64,000 nucleotides of DNA. Source: Arthrobacter woluwensis (GTDB lineage: Bacteria; Actinomycetota; Actinomycetes; Actinomycetales; Micrococcaceae). The stretch is from assembly GCF_030816155.1 (NCBI RefSeq), contig NZ_JAUSXR010000001.1, positions 2,790,001 through 2,854,000 on the forward strand, given 5' to 3'. Of the stretch, positions 41,881-50,119 are shown piece after piece. Position 1 is the stretch's first letter; each line of letters opens with the position of its first letter. The notes beneath the pieces were generated by a model that was not told the origin of the DNA, did not search any database, and was given only the letters and a program-made list of their open reading frames with translations. The translations under genes and the position numbers were made by a program.

Positions 41881-44084
41881 ACGAGCGACGCCGGATCGAG
41901 GCGGAGGCGGCGCAGCAGCTGTGCGTTGAGAGCCACCACGATCGTGGACAGGGACATGAGCACGGCACCGGCCGCCGGAGACAGCACGACGCCGGCGAAG
42001 GCCAGGACGCCCGCGGCGAGCGGCACGGAGAGCACGTTGTAGCCCGTGGCCCAGACCAGGTTCTGCCACATCTTCCGGTAACTCGCGCGGGAGAGCTCGA
42101 CCAGGGAGAGGACCGCCCGCGGGTCGTTCCCGGCCAGCACCACCCCGGCCGATTCGACGGCGACGTCCGTGCCGGCGCCGATCGCGATCCCCACATCGGC
42201 CCTGGCCAGCGCCGGGGAGTCGTTGACGCCGTCGCCCACCATCGCCACGCGCAGACCCCGGGCCTGCAGCTCCGCGACCTTGCCGTCCTTGTCGGCGGGC
42301 AGCACCTCGGCGAAGACCTCGTCGATGCCGAGTTCGGACGCGACCGCCTCGGCCACCTGACGGGCGTCGCCGGTGATCATGGCGACCCTGATCCCCCGCG
42401 CCTGGAGAGCGGACACCGCTTGCCGGGACTCGGGCCGGATGCCGTCCTCCAGGCTCAGGGCACCCAGCACGGTCCGGTCCCGGAGCACGTGCAGCACCGC
42501 CGCGCCGCGCGATGACCAGGCCTCCGTGGCACCCCGCAGCTCCTCGGGCTCGGTGACGCCCAGTTCGGCCAGCAGGGCGGGGCCGCCCACCTGGTACTCC
42601 ACACCGTCGACGACGGCGCGAGCCCCTCTCCCGGTCAGCGCGGCGAAGTCCCGGGCCGGGGGAACCGTCAGGCCACGCTCCCGGGCCGCGCGGACGATCG
42701 CGCGGGCCACAGGGTGCTCGCTGTCAGCCTCGACGGCGGCCGCGAGGGCGAGCATCCGGTCGATGTCGCCGTCGACCGCGGCGGTCTCGCGGACGGCCGG
42801 CTCACCCTGCGTGAGGGTCCCGGTCTTGTCGAAGAGCACGACGTCCACGGTCCGCATCTTCTCCAGGGCGATCCGGTTCTTGATAAGGATCCCGGCCCGC
42901 GCCGCCCTTTCCGTCGAGATCGCGATCACGAGCGGAATGGCCAGGCCCAGGGCGTGCGGGCACGCGATCACGAGTACCGTCACGGTCCGGGTCACGGCCT
43001 CGGGGATGTTCCCCAGGAGGGCCCAGACCAGGAAGGTCAGAAGCCCCGCGCCGGTGGCGAAGTAGAAGAGGAAGGCGGCCGCGCGGTCGGCGAGGGCCTG
43101 CGTCCGGGACGAGGACGCCTGCGCTTCGGCGACGAGCCGCTCGATGCCCGCCAGTGCAGTGTCCCCGCCCACCGCGGTGACCCTGACCCGCACGCTGTTG
43201 TCCGTGGCGACGGTGCCGGCGACCACCTGGTCGCCCGGAGACCTGAGGACGGTCCGGGACTCGCCCGTGATCATCGACTCGTCGAACTCGGCCCGCCCTT
43301 CCGTGATCACGCCGTCCGCGGGCATCCGCGAACCGGACCGGACCAGGAGCAGGTCGCCTGCCCGCAGCGCGGAGGTCGGCACCGTCTCGGTCCCCTGATC
43401 CGTGAGGCGCTCCGCCTCATCGGGCAGGAGCGCGGCGAGGGCGTCGAGCGCACCGCGGGCCGAGCCGAGGGCCCGCATCTCGATCCAGTGCCCGAGCAGC
43501 ATGATGGTGACCAGCAGAGCCAGCTCCCACCAGAAGTCCAGGTCGAAGCCGCCCAGGCCCAGGGTGGTGGCCCAGGACGCCAGGAAGGCCACGGTGATGG
43601 CCATGCTGATCAGGAGCATCATGCCGGGGCGGCGATCCCGCAGTTCCTGGGCGCCGCCTTTCAGGAACGGTGCGCCGCCGTACAGGAAGATCACGGTGCC
43701 GAGAATGGGCGTGATCCAGGACGAACCGGGGAACTCCGGGGCGCGGAAGCCCAGCAGGTGGCCCACCATGGGGCTGAAGAAGACCACGGGGACGGAGAGC
43801 ACGAGCGTGAGCCAGAACCGGCTGCGGAACATGGCGGTGCTGTGTCCGGCGTGTTCCCCGTGCTGGTGGACCTGGTGGTCGTCGTCCGGCGCGTGGTGGT
43901 GGGTGTGGTGAGTGTGTGCTGTCGTGGTGGCCGTGGGCGGCGCCGTCGTCAGCGAGCCGGGCTCGTGGGAGCCGGGCTCCTGGGAATCGGACTCGTGGCC
44001 CTGTTCGCCGTGGCCAGCGGAGGCCTCGTCGCCAAGGATTTCAGGATTCTGCGGGTGGTGATGGTCGTACTGTTGCTGCTTCAT
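41877..44084 (-). CDS. copB: CopB-type copper-translocating P-type ATPase
   Basis: A 735-residue P1B-ATPase. The N-terminal about 80 residues are His-rich (THHTHHHAPDDD), replacing the usual CxxC domain. The membrane metal site is VIACPHALGLAIP: CPH rather than CPC, the mark of the CopB (P1B-3) subgroup. The phosphorylation site is FDKTGTLTQGEP, the actuator TGES lies in SMITGESRTV, the nucleotide-binding HP in DSEHPVARA and the hinge MVGDGVNDSPALARAD. It exports copper. Expressed with the HMA protein upstream and the DUF6153 gene downstream. Confidence 0.92.
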   Translation of the reverse strand: MKQQQYDHHHPQNPEILGDEASAGHGEQGHESDSQEPGSHEPGSLTTAPPTATTTAHTHHTHHHAPDDDHQVHQHGEHAGHSTAMFRSRFWLTLVLSVPVVFFSPMVGHLLGFRAPEFPGSSWITPILGTVIFLYGGAPFLKGGAQELRDRRPGMMLLISMAITVAFLASWATTLGLGGFDLDFWWELALLVTIMLLGHWIEMRALGSARGALDALAALLPDEAERLTDQGTETVPTSALRAGDLLLVRSGSRMPADGVITEGRAEFDESMITGESRTVLRSPGDQVVAGTVATDNSVRVRVTAVGGDTALAGIERLVAEAQASSSRTQALADRAAAFLFYFATGAGLLTFLVWALLGNIPEAVTRTVTVLVIACPHALGLAIPLVIAISTERAARAGILIKNRIALEKMRTVDVVLFDKTGTLTQGEPAVRETAAVDGDIDRMLALAAAVEADSEHPVARAIVRAARERGLTVPPARDFAALTGRGARAVVDGVEYQVGGPALLAELGVTEPEELRGATEAWSSRGAAVLHVLRDRTVLGALSLEDGIRPESRQAVSALQARGIRVAMITGDARQVAEAVASELGIDEVFAEVLPADKDGKVAELQARGLRVAMVGDGVNDSPALARADVGIAIGAGTDVAVESAGVVLAGNDPRAVLSLVELSRASYRKMWQNLVWATGYNVLSVPLAAGVLAFAGVVLSPAAGAVLMSLSTIVVALNAQLLRRLRLDPASLV

Positions 44085-44148
44085 GTCCCCTCCCGGGAGA
44101 TCTGCCGCGCGCTGCCGACGGGACCGCGCCCGCCGGCAACGGATCGGC

Positions 44149-44496
44149 TCAGCGTTCGCTCAGGTGGAAGCCGGTGGACGCGAGAGCGTCACGCACGGCC
44201 GAGAGTCCGGCCGTTCCCGAGACACGGAGCCTCGAGGTTCCGCCCGGGACCAGCTCGACGCTGCTGGATTCGACGCCGTCCACGGTGGAGAGCGCCGTCT
44301 CCACCTTCCGGACGCAGCTGCCGCAGCTCAGGCCGTCGACGCCGACGTCGAGCGTCTGCGCCGCCGGCTGGGACTGTTCTGGAGCCGTTTCTAGCGCGTC
44401 GGTCGAGGGGCTGGGCGCCGCCGGGGCGCAGCAGGAGCAGGAGGATTCCTGCACGGGGGTGAGGGTCAGTTCATTCCGGAGTTCGGAGTCGCACAT
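44149..44496 (-). CDS. Heavy-metal-associated domain protein, copper chaperone-like
   Basis: A 115-residue protein. The C-terminal about 65 residues are an HMA domain with VDGLSCGSCVRKVETALST (CxxC at about residues 62-65), the fold of CopZ-type copper chaperones. The N-terminal part is unusual for CopZ: a Ser/Cys cluster SSCSCCAPAAP and a Pro/Gln-rich linker. The extra Cys residues may bind further metal. The first gene of the copper operon; the CsoR-like operator lies 114 bp upstream. AAGGA before the ATG. Confidence 0.82.
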   Translation of the reverse strand: MCDSELRNELTLTPVQESSCSCCAPAAPSPSTDALETAPEQSQPAAQTLDVGVDGLSCGSCVRKVETALSTVDGVESSSVELVPGGTSRLRVSGTAGLSAVRDALASTGFHLSER

Positions 44497-44609
44497 GTCA
44501 GTTCCATTCCTTGACGTGAGAAAGGTCGTGGGTGCTGGGGTTGAACGGCTGTGACGGCGGCGGAAAGACGACCGCCTGGACATACCACTTCACTGACAAC
44601 GCTTCAAAA

Positions 44610-44626
44610 ATACCCCTGGGGGGTAT
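44610..44626. promoter_or_regulatory. CsoR-like copper operator ATACCCCTGGGGGGTAT
   Basis: The arms ATACCCC and GGGGTAT are exact complements around a 3-nt centre. The G-tract style and the ATAC/GTAT ends match CsoR-family sites. It lies upstream of the copper chaperone-like gene. No csoR gene is in the window. Confidence 0.7.
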
Positions 44627-44684
44627 CTAGGTCAAGCCCTCACTCCGATGACATGAACGAGGCGGGACGGCAGGGGTGCTCGAA

Positions 44685-44743
44685 ACCGTGGGTTTCCGCC
44701 GAAACCGCGCGCACAACACACTGTTTCAGCGGAAACCCACGGT
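44685..44743. repeat. Intergenic palindrome, GTTTCAGCGGAAAC family, copy 2
   Basis: ACCGTGGGTTTCCGC pairs perfectly with GCGGAAACCCACGGT; the inner GAAAC/GTTTC extends the stem past one mismatch. The core CACTGTTTCAGCGGAAAC is identical to part of the palindrome at 15761-15825, 29 kb away. It lies just 3' of the TIM-barrel gene. Confidence 0.8.
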
Positions 44744-44771
44744 GTCGGCGAAAGAGGGGGCGCGGGAGTGG

Positions 44772-45569
44772 CTAGCGGGCCAGGTGACGGCGCGCGAAGG
44801 CGAGGGTCTGCGCGAGCATCTCTTCCCGCTCCCCCGCGACCTTGGCCTTGCGGGTGCTGATCTCGGCCACCACGACGCCGTCGAAATCGGAGGCGGCCAG
44901 GTACTGAAGGGCCTCGGCGCAGCGCTGATTGCCCTCCCCCGGCATGAGGTGCTCGTCCTTGCTGCCCACGCCGGTGCCATCCGTGAGGTGCACGTGCCGC
45001 AGCGCGGAGCCCAGCTCCCGCATGGCGTCCAGGCTGTCCATGCCCGCCGTCGCGGAGTGCGAGAAGTCCCAGGTCACATGCTGGTACCCGAATCCGAGCG
45101 GGTTCCAGTGCGGCAGGTACATCAGGATCTCCCGGCCACGGACGCGCCAGGGGTACATGTTCTCCACGGCGATCTTCACGCCGTGACGCTCCTGCGCCTC
45201 GAGCACGCCGTCGAAGAACTCCTCGGCATACCCGTTCTGCCAACGGAACGGCGGGTGGACGACCACGACGTCGCAGCCCACCTCACGGGCCATGAGGCAC
45301 GACTGCTCGATCTTGTTCCACGCCTTGCCCCACACCTGCTGGGTCAGCAGCAGCGTCGGCGCGTGGATGGACACGATCTCCTGGCCGTACCGTTCACTCA
45401 GCTGGCGGAGGGCGCGCGGATCCTGGCTGATGGGGTTGTTGGTGACCATGACCTCCACCCCGTCGTAGCCCAGGTCCTGGGCCACGGCGAAGGCGTCATG
45501 CACGCTCAGCGGGTACACGGAGGCGCTGGACAGCGCGACCGTGAGGGGAGACTTGCCGGATTCGGCCAT
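44772..45569 (-). CDS. Sugar phosphate isomerase/epimerase (TIM barrel)
   Basis: A 265-residue xylose-isomerase-like TIM barrel. Metal-site style elements are VVVHPPFRWQ, KIAVENMYPWR (Glu), HVTWDFSHSATAG (Asp/His) and RHVHLTDG with GEGNQRC (Glu). The true substrate is unknown. The ATG begins 1 nt after the ppx stop, so the pair is an operon; the same ppx-TIM barrel order is recalled from mycobacterial Rv0496-Rv0498. Confidence 0.85.
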   Translation of the reverse strand: MAESGKSPLTVALSSASVYPLSVHDAFAVAQDLGYDGVEVMVTNNPISQDPRALRQLSERYGQEIVSIHAPTLLLTQQVWGKAWNKIEQSCLMAREVGCDVVVVHPPFRWQNGYAEEFFDGVLEAQERHGVKIAVENMYPWRVRGREILMYLPHWNPLGFGYQHVTWDFSHSATAGMDSLDAMRELGSALRHVHLTDGTGVGSKDEHLMPGEGNQRCAEALQYLAASDFDGVVVAEISTRKAKVAGEREEMLAQTLAFARRHLAR

Positions 45570-45570
45570 C

Positions 45571-46548
45571 TCAGAGTTCTCCCTCGTCCTTGACGTGGGC
45601 CGGAGGGTCCAGCGGCCCGTCGAAGACCAGCTGGTCGAGACGCCGCAGGATGAGCCCTTCACGCAGGGCCCAGGGGCAGATCACGATCCGCGGCTGGTCG
45701 AAGAGTTCCAGCGCGGCCTCGGCCACGAGGGCGCCGGCCAGCAACTGAGGCGCCCTGGCCAGCGAGACGCCCGGCAGATGCAGGCGGTCTTCGGCACTCA
45801 TGGCGGAGATCCGCTGCGCCCAGAGGCCGAGGTCCTCGCGAAGGAGCTCACGCCGCACATACGGGCCGGCCGCGCTGGGCGCGGCACCGGCGATCCGGGC
45901 CAGCGAGCGGAAGGTCTTGGACGTCCCGGTCACCACATGCGGGGTGCCGACCCGGGCGAAGTCCTTCACGACGGGCTTGAGCGTGGACCGGATGTACTTC
46001 CGGAGTTCCTTGACGCTCTTGGCGGTGGGAGGATCCTCAGCCAGCCAGTCACGCGTCAGGCGGCTCGCGCCGAGCGGAACACTCGTGGCGATCTCCGGGA
46101 GCTCGTCACGACCCAGGGCCATTTCGAACGAACCGCCGCCGATGTCCAGGTCCAGGACGGTGCCCGCAGCCCAGCCGAACCAGCGCCGGACGGCGAAGAA
46201 GGTCATCTCCGCCTCTTCACTGCCGGACAGCTCACGCAGGGTCACGGTGGTCTCGTGCTTCACGCGGGCGAGCACCTGCGGACCGTTCGTCGCTTCCCGG
46301 ATCGCCGAGGTGCAGAACGCCAGGAGGTCCTCCGCTTTGTGCCGGGCGGCGAACTCCCAGGCCTCCAGGACGAACTCGACGAGTTCCTTCTGCCCGGCCT
46401 CGTTGATGCTGCCGTCCGGCTCCAGGTACTGGACCAGGGAAAGCGGCCTCTTGTGGGAGGCGAACGGCACCGGCTGGGCACCCGGATGGGCGTCCACCAG
46501 CAGCAGGTGGACGGTGTTGGAACCGATATCCAGGACGCCTAGACGCAT
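45571..46548 (-). CDS. Ppx/GppA family phosphatase
   Basis: A 325-residue ASKHA-fold exopolyphosphatase/pppGpp phosphatase. The phosphate-1 motif is GVLDIGSNTVHLLLVDA (residues 4-20), the Ser/Ala-rich AFCTSAIREATN and the phosphate-2 motif DIGGGSFEMALGRD, with Glu in SGSEEAEM. The short actinobacterial form lacks the C-terminal HD-type domain. It degrades polyphosphate chains or (p)ppGpp. CATAAT ends 6 nt before ATG, suggesting a leaderless transcript shared with the epimerase gene. Confidence 0.9.
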   Translation of the reverse strand: MRLGVLDIGSNTVHLLLVDAHPGAQPVPFASHKRPLSLVQYLEPDGSINEAGQKELVEFVLEAWEFAARHKAEDLLAFCTSAIREATNGPQVLARVKHETTVTLRELSGSEEAEMTFFAVRRWFGWAAGTVLDLDIGGGSFEMALGRDELPEIATSVPLGASRLTRDWLAEDPPTAKSVKELRKYIRSTLKPVVKDFARVGTPHVVTGTSKTFRSLARIAGAAPSAAGPYVRRELLREDLGLWAQRISAMSAEDRLHLPGVSLARAPQLLAGALVAEAALELFDQPRIVICPWALREGLILRRLDQLVFDGPLDPPAHVKDEGEL

Positions 46549-46567
46549 GTGCTCATTATGTCCTGTG

Positions 46568-49306
46568 TCAGGCCTTCTTCTTCGCGGCCGGCTTCTTGGC
46601 CGTGCTCCGTGACGTGGTGCTACGGGCGGTCCGCTTCACCGGCCCCTTGGCCCGCTTCTCCGCCAGAAGTTCGACGGCGCGTTCCCGGGTCAGCTCCTCG
46701 ACGCTCGTGGAGCGCGGGACGGTGATGTTGGTGATCCCGTCGGTGATGTACGGCCCGAAGCGGCCCTCCTTCACCACGATGTTCTTCTCCGAGACCGGGT
46801 CCGGCCCGAACTCGGCGAGCGGCGGAACGGCCGCACGGGCGCCACGCTGCTTGGGCTGCGAGTAGATCTCCAGCGCCTGTTCCAGGGTGATGGTGAAGAT
46901 CTCCTCTTCGGAGCCGATCGACCGGGAGTCCGCGCCCTTCTTCAGGTACGGACCGAAGCGGCCGTTCTGCACCGTGATGGGAGTGCCTTCCTCATCCTGG
47001 CCCAGCACGCGGGGCAGGCTGAGCAGCGCCAGGGCCTCGTCCAGCGTGACGGTGTCCACGGACATGGACTTGAAGAGCGAACCGGAACGCGGCTTGAGCT
47101 TGACCGGCTTCTTCGGGGGCTTCGGCTTGCCGTTCTTGTAATACTCGACCGGCTGCGCGGCGATCTCCTCGGCCGTCGGCTCGGGGATGATCTCCGTGAC
47201 GAAGGCGCCATAGCGGCCGTTCTTGGCCACCACGGTGTGCCCGGTGTGCGGGTCCACTCCGAGGACGCGCTCTTCCGGGGCGGAGTTCTCCAGCAGCTCG
47301 CGGGCCTTCTCCGGGGTCAGCTCGTCCGGCGCCAGGTCCTCGGGGACGTTGGCGCGCAGCGCCTCCACCACCTCACCGGTCTTGGCGTCGACCGTGGGCA
47401 CGGTGCTCTCCAGGTACGGGCCGAACTTGCCCACCCGGAGGACGATGCCGTCGGTGACGGGGATCGAGTTGATGTCACGCGCGTCGATCTCGCCGAGGTT
47501 GTTGACCACGGACTTCAGGCCGGCGTCCTTGCCGCCGTCACCGAAGTAGAAGTGCTTGAGCCAGCTGGCGCCGGGCTCCTCACCGCGGGCGATGCGGTCC
47601 AGGTCCGTCTCCATGTCAGCGGTGAACTCATAGTCCACGTAGTCGGAGAAGTGCTGTTCGAGCAGCTTGATGACGGAGAACGCGATCCAGCTGGGCACCA
47701 GGGCGGAACCCTGCTTCCGGACGTAGCCGCGGTCCTGGATGGTGGAGATGGTGGCCGCGTACGTGGAGGGACGGCCGATGCCCTCCTTCTCCATCTCGGC
47801 GGTCAGCGAAGCCTCCGTGTACCGCGGGGGCGGGGACGTCTGGTGCCCGACGGCGGTGATGTCGCCACCCTGCAGGCGGTCGCCTTCGCCGACGTTCGGC
47901 AGCCGGCGAGACTCGTCCGAGTCGTCCTCGCGGCTTTCGTCCTTGCCCTCCTCATAGGCGGCCAGGAAGCCGGGGAAGGTGATGACGGTGCCGGACGCCG
48001 TGAACTCGGCGTCCCGGCCGTCGGAGGACACGGCGCCCAGCTTGATGGTCGCCGTCGAGCCCTTGGCATCCGCCATCTGCGAGGCGACGGTGCGCTTCCA
48101 GATCAGTTCGTACAGGCGGAACTCGTCAGCGGAGAGCTGGGACTTGACCTGCGCCGGGGTGCGGAAGGCGTCACCGGCGGGGCGGATGGCCTCGTGGGCC
48201 TCCTGCGCGTTGGCGCTCTTGTTGGCATACACGCGGCGGCTGGACGGGATGTACTCGGCGCCGTACAGCTCGCTCGCCTGCTTGCGGGCCGCGTTGACGG
48301 CCTCGTCCGAAAGCGCCGACGAGTCGGTGCGCATATAGGTGATGTAGCCGTTCTCGTAGAGACGCTGCGCCACCTGCATGGTGATCTTCGAGGAGAAGCG
48401 GAGCTTACGGCCCGCCTCCTGCTGGAGGGTCGACGTGGTGAACGGCGCTGCCGGACGGCGGGTGTACGGCTTGGTCTCCATGGAGCGGACGCTGAAGTCC
48501 GCGGATCCCAGGTTCTCCGCCAGGCTGGTGGCCGAGGCTTCGTCCAGCAGGGCCACGGCCTTGCCCTTGAGCTGGCCGGCGTCGGTGAAGTCCTTGCCCG
48601 TGGCGAGACGCTCGCCGTTGACGGCGCTCAGCTTGGCCTTGAAGGACTCGCCCGCGGCACTGAAGACACCGGTGAGGTCCCAGTACGAGGCGGACGTGAA
48701 CGCCATGCGTTCCCGTTCGCGGTCCACCACGAGGCGGGTGACCACCGACTGCACGCGGCCTGCGGAGAGCCCGCTGGCGACCTTCCGCCAGAGCACCGGG
48801 GAGATCTCGTAGCCGTAAAGGCGGTCCAGGACGCGGCGCGTCTCCTGAGCGTCCACCAGATCCGTGTCGATGTCCCTCAGGCTGGTCATGGCCCGCTGGA
48901 TGGCTTCCTTGGTGATCTCACCGAAGGTCATCCGGTACACGGGGACCTTGGGCTTGAGCACCTCGAGAAGGTGCCACGCGATGGCTTCGCCTTCGCGATC
49001 CCCATCAGTGGCGAGGTAGAGCTCGTCGGCGTCCTTGAGCTGCGCCTTGAGTTCCGCCACCACCTTCTTCTTGTTGCTGGAGACCACGTAGTACGGCTTG
49101 AAGTCGTGATCCACGTCCACCGCGAACTTGCCCACCGAGGTCTTCTTCAGCTCGGCGGGGAGTTCGGAGGGCTGCGGCAGGTCACGGATGTGACCGATGG
49201 AAGCCTCCACCACGAAACCCTCGCCCAGGTACTTGGCGATGGTCTTGCTCTTGGCGGGAGACTCCACGATCACGAGTTTCTTGCCGGTCTTGGCCTTGGT
49301 GGGCAC
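46568..49306 (-). CDS. topA: DNA topoisomerase I TopA
   Basis: A 912-residue type IA topoisomerase. The Toprim domain has KLVIVESPAKSKTIAKYLG and ATDGDREGEAIAWHLL; the catalytic Tyr is in GYITYMRTDSSAL (about residue 329 of this start). Four topo-I C-terminal repeats of the FGPYLE/RYGAFV type and a Lys/Ala-rich basic tail (TAKKPAAKKKA) follow. It lacks Cys4 zinc fingers, as in Actinobacteria, where the basic tail is used for processivity. The GTG at 49306 has TAGGAG 7 nt upstream; an upstream ATG is less convincing. It relaxes negative supercoils. Confidence 0.95.
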   Translation of the reverse strand: MPTKAKTGKKLVIVESPAKSKTIAKYLGEGFVVEASIGHIRDLPQPSELPAELKKTSVGKFAVDVDHDFKPYYVVSSNKKKVVAELKAQLKDADELYLATDGDREGEAIAWHLLEVLKPKVPVYRMTFGEITKEAIQRAMTSLRDIDTDLVDAQETRRVLDRLYGYEISPVLWRKVASGLSAGRVQSVVTRLVVDRERERMAFTSASYWDLTGVFSAAGESFKAKLSAVNGERLATGKDFTDAGQLKGKAVALLDEASATSLAENLGSADFSVRSMETKPYTRRPAAPFTTSTLQQEAGRKLRFSSKITMQVAQRLYENGYITYMRTDSSALSDEAVNAARKQASELYGAEYIPSSRRVYANKSANAQEAHEAIRPAGDAFRTPAQVKSQLSADEFRLYELIWKRTVASQMADAKGSTATIKLGAVSSDGRDAEFTASGTVITFPGFLAAYEEGKDESREDDSDESRRLPNVGEGDRLQGGDITAVGHQTSPPPRYTEASLTAEMEKEGIGRPSTYAATISTIQDRGYVRKQGSALVPSWIAFSVIKLLEQHFSDYVDYEFTADMETDLDRIARGEEPGASWLKHFYFGDGGKDAGLKSVVNNLGEIDARDINSIPVTDGIVLRVGKFGPYLESTVPTVDAKTGEVVEALRANVPEDLAPDELTPEKARELLENSAPEERVLGVDPHTGHTVVAKNGRYGAFVTEIIPEPTAEEIAAQPVEYYKNGKPKPPKKPVKLKPRSGSLFKSMSVDTVTLDEALALLSLPRVLGQDEEGTPITVQNGRFGPYLKKGADSRSIGSEEEIFTITLEQALEIYSQPKQRGARAAVPPLAEFGPDPVSEKNIVVKEGRFGPYITDGITNITVPRSTSVEELTRERAVELLAEKRAKGPVKRTARSTTSRSTAKKPAAKKKA

Positions 49307-49439
49307 GGTGCTCCTACGGAATTCTTCTCTGGCGGGCCTGACGCCCATATCTGCCTAGTTCACCACACTTTGCCGGGCAGTTCCGACATGGAGCCTGCCC
49401 TGTGGACATCCGGCCTCCGGCCGGGACGGGACCGCGGCT

Positions 49440-50045
49440 CTAGGGAGCGCTGTCCGGCACGATCGACCACAGGGCGGAGACCCTGCGGGTGTCCTCGGAG
49501 GCCTCGTTGCGGTCCTGCACGGCGTATTCCCTGATCAACTGGTTCATCCGGTCGATCAGCTCGCGTGCCTTGGACGGGTCCAGGTAGAGCACTTCGGTGG
49601 ACATCGACATCGAGGGGAAGCGCTGGTTCTCGGCGCCCCGCAGGGTCAGCTCGTCCCGTTCCTGATTGTGAGCGAGGATACGGCGGCGCTGCGCATCCAG
49701 CTCGAGATCCAGGATCGCGAGCTCGGGGTGCCCCGAACCGCTGACCGACTTGATCATGAAATCGGTGCCCGCAGCCTTCCAGCGGCGCTCACGCGCGTCG
49801 CCGTCGCTTTCGGCGGGCTCCACCATGCCCCATTTCTGGAGTGCGCGGAGGTGATAACTCATCGCGCTGGGGGTGAGTCCGGTGACGGCCGCGAGTTCGG
49901 TGGCCGTGCGGCTCACCTGGCTCGAATAGAGGTCACTGATGGCAGCCAGGCGAGCGGCATGCGCAAGCGCACGGATGGCCTTCGGGTCGGAGATCTCCAC
50001 CTGGCGGCGGGGCTCCTGCGCAGTTTCTGAAGCCTGGGTGCTCAC
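49440..50045 (-). CDS. ArsR-like winged-helix transcriptional regulator
   Basis: A 201-residue protein. The DNA-binding domain is at residues about 20-95: IRALAHAARLAAISDLYSSQ, then TELAAVTGLTPSAMSYHLRA, then LQKWGMVEPAESDGDARERR. The C-terminal half is helical with ELIDRMNQLIREYAV, probably for dimerisation or effector binding. It resembles the HTH_20 group. No metal-site Cys is seen. The gene lies between topA and the methyltransferase gene, all on the minus strand but separately spaced, so its target cannot be guessed. Confidence 0.75.
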   Translation of the reverse strand: MSTQASETAQEPRRQVEISDPKAIRALAHAARLAAISDLYSSQVSRTATELAAVTGLTPSAMSYHLRALQKWGMVEPAESDGDARERRWKAAGTDFMIKSVSGSGHPELAILDLELDAQRRRILAHNQERDELTLRGAENQRFPSMSMSTEVLYLDPSKARELIDRMNQLIREYAVQDRNEASEDTRRVSALWSIVPDSAP

Positions 50046-50119
50046 AAAACCATTCTATCGATTGGGGGCAGATATGAAGGAAATCTTTGACGAAACTGCC
50101 CCTGAGGTCCAGCACTCCG

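Noticed and set aside
47237..49534. 765-codon plus-strand frame opposite topA
   Set aside because: topA is unmistakable on the minus strand; the antisense product has no motif or ribosome-binding site.
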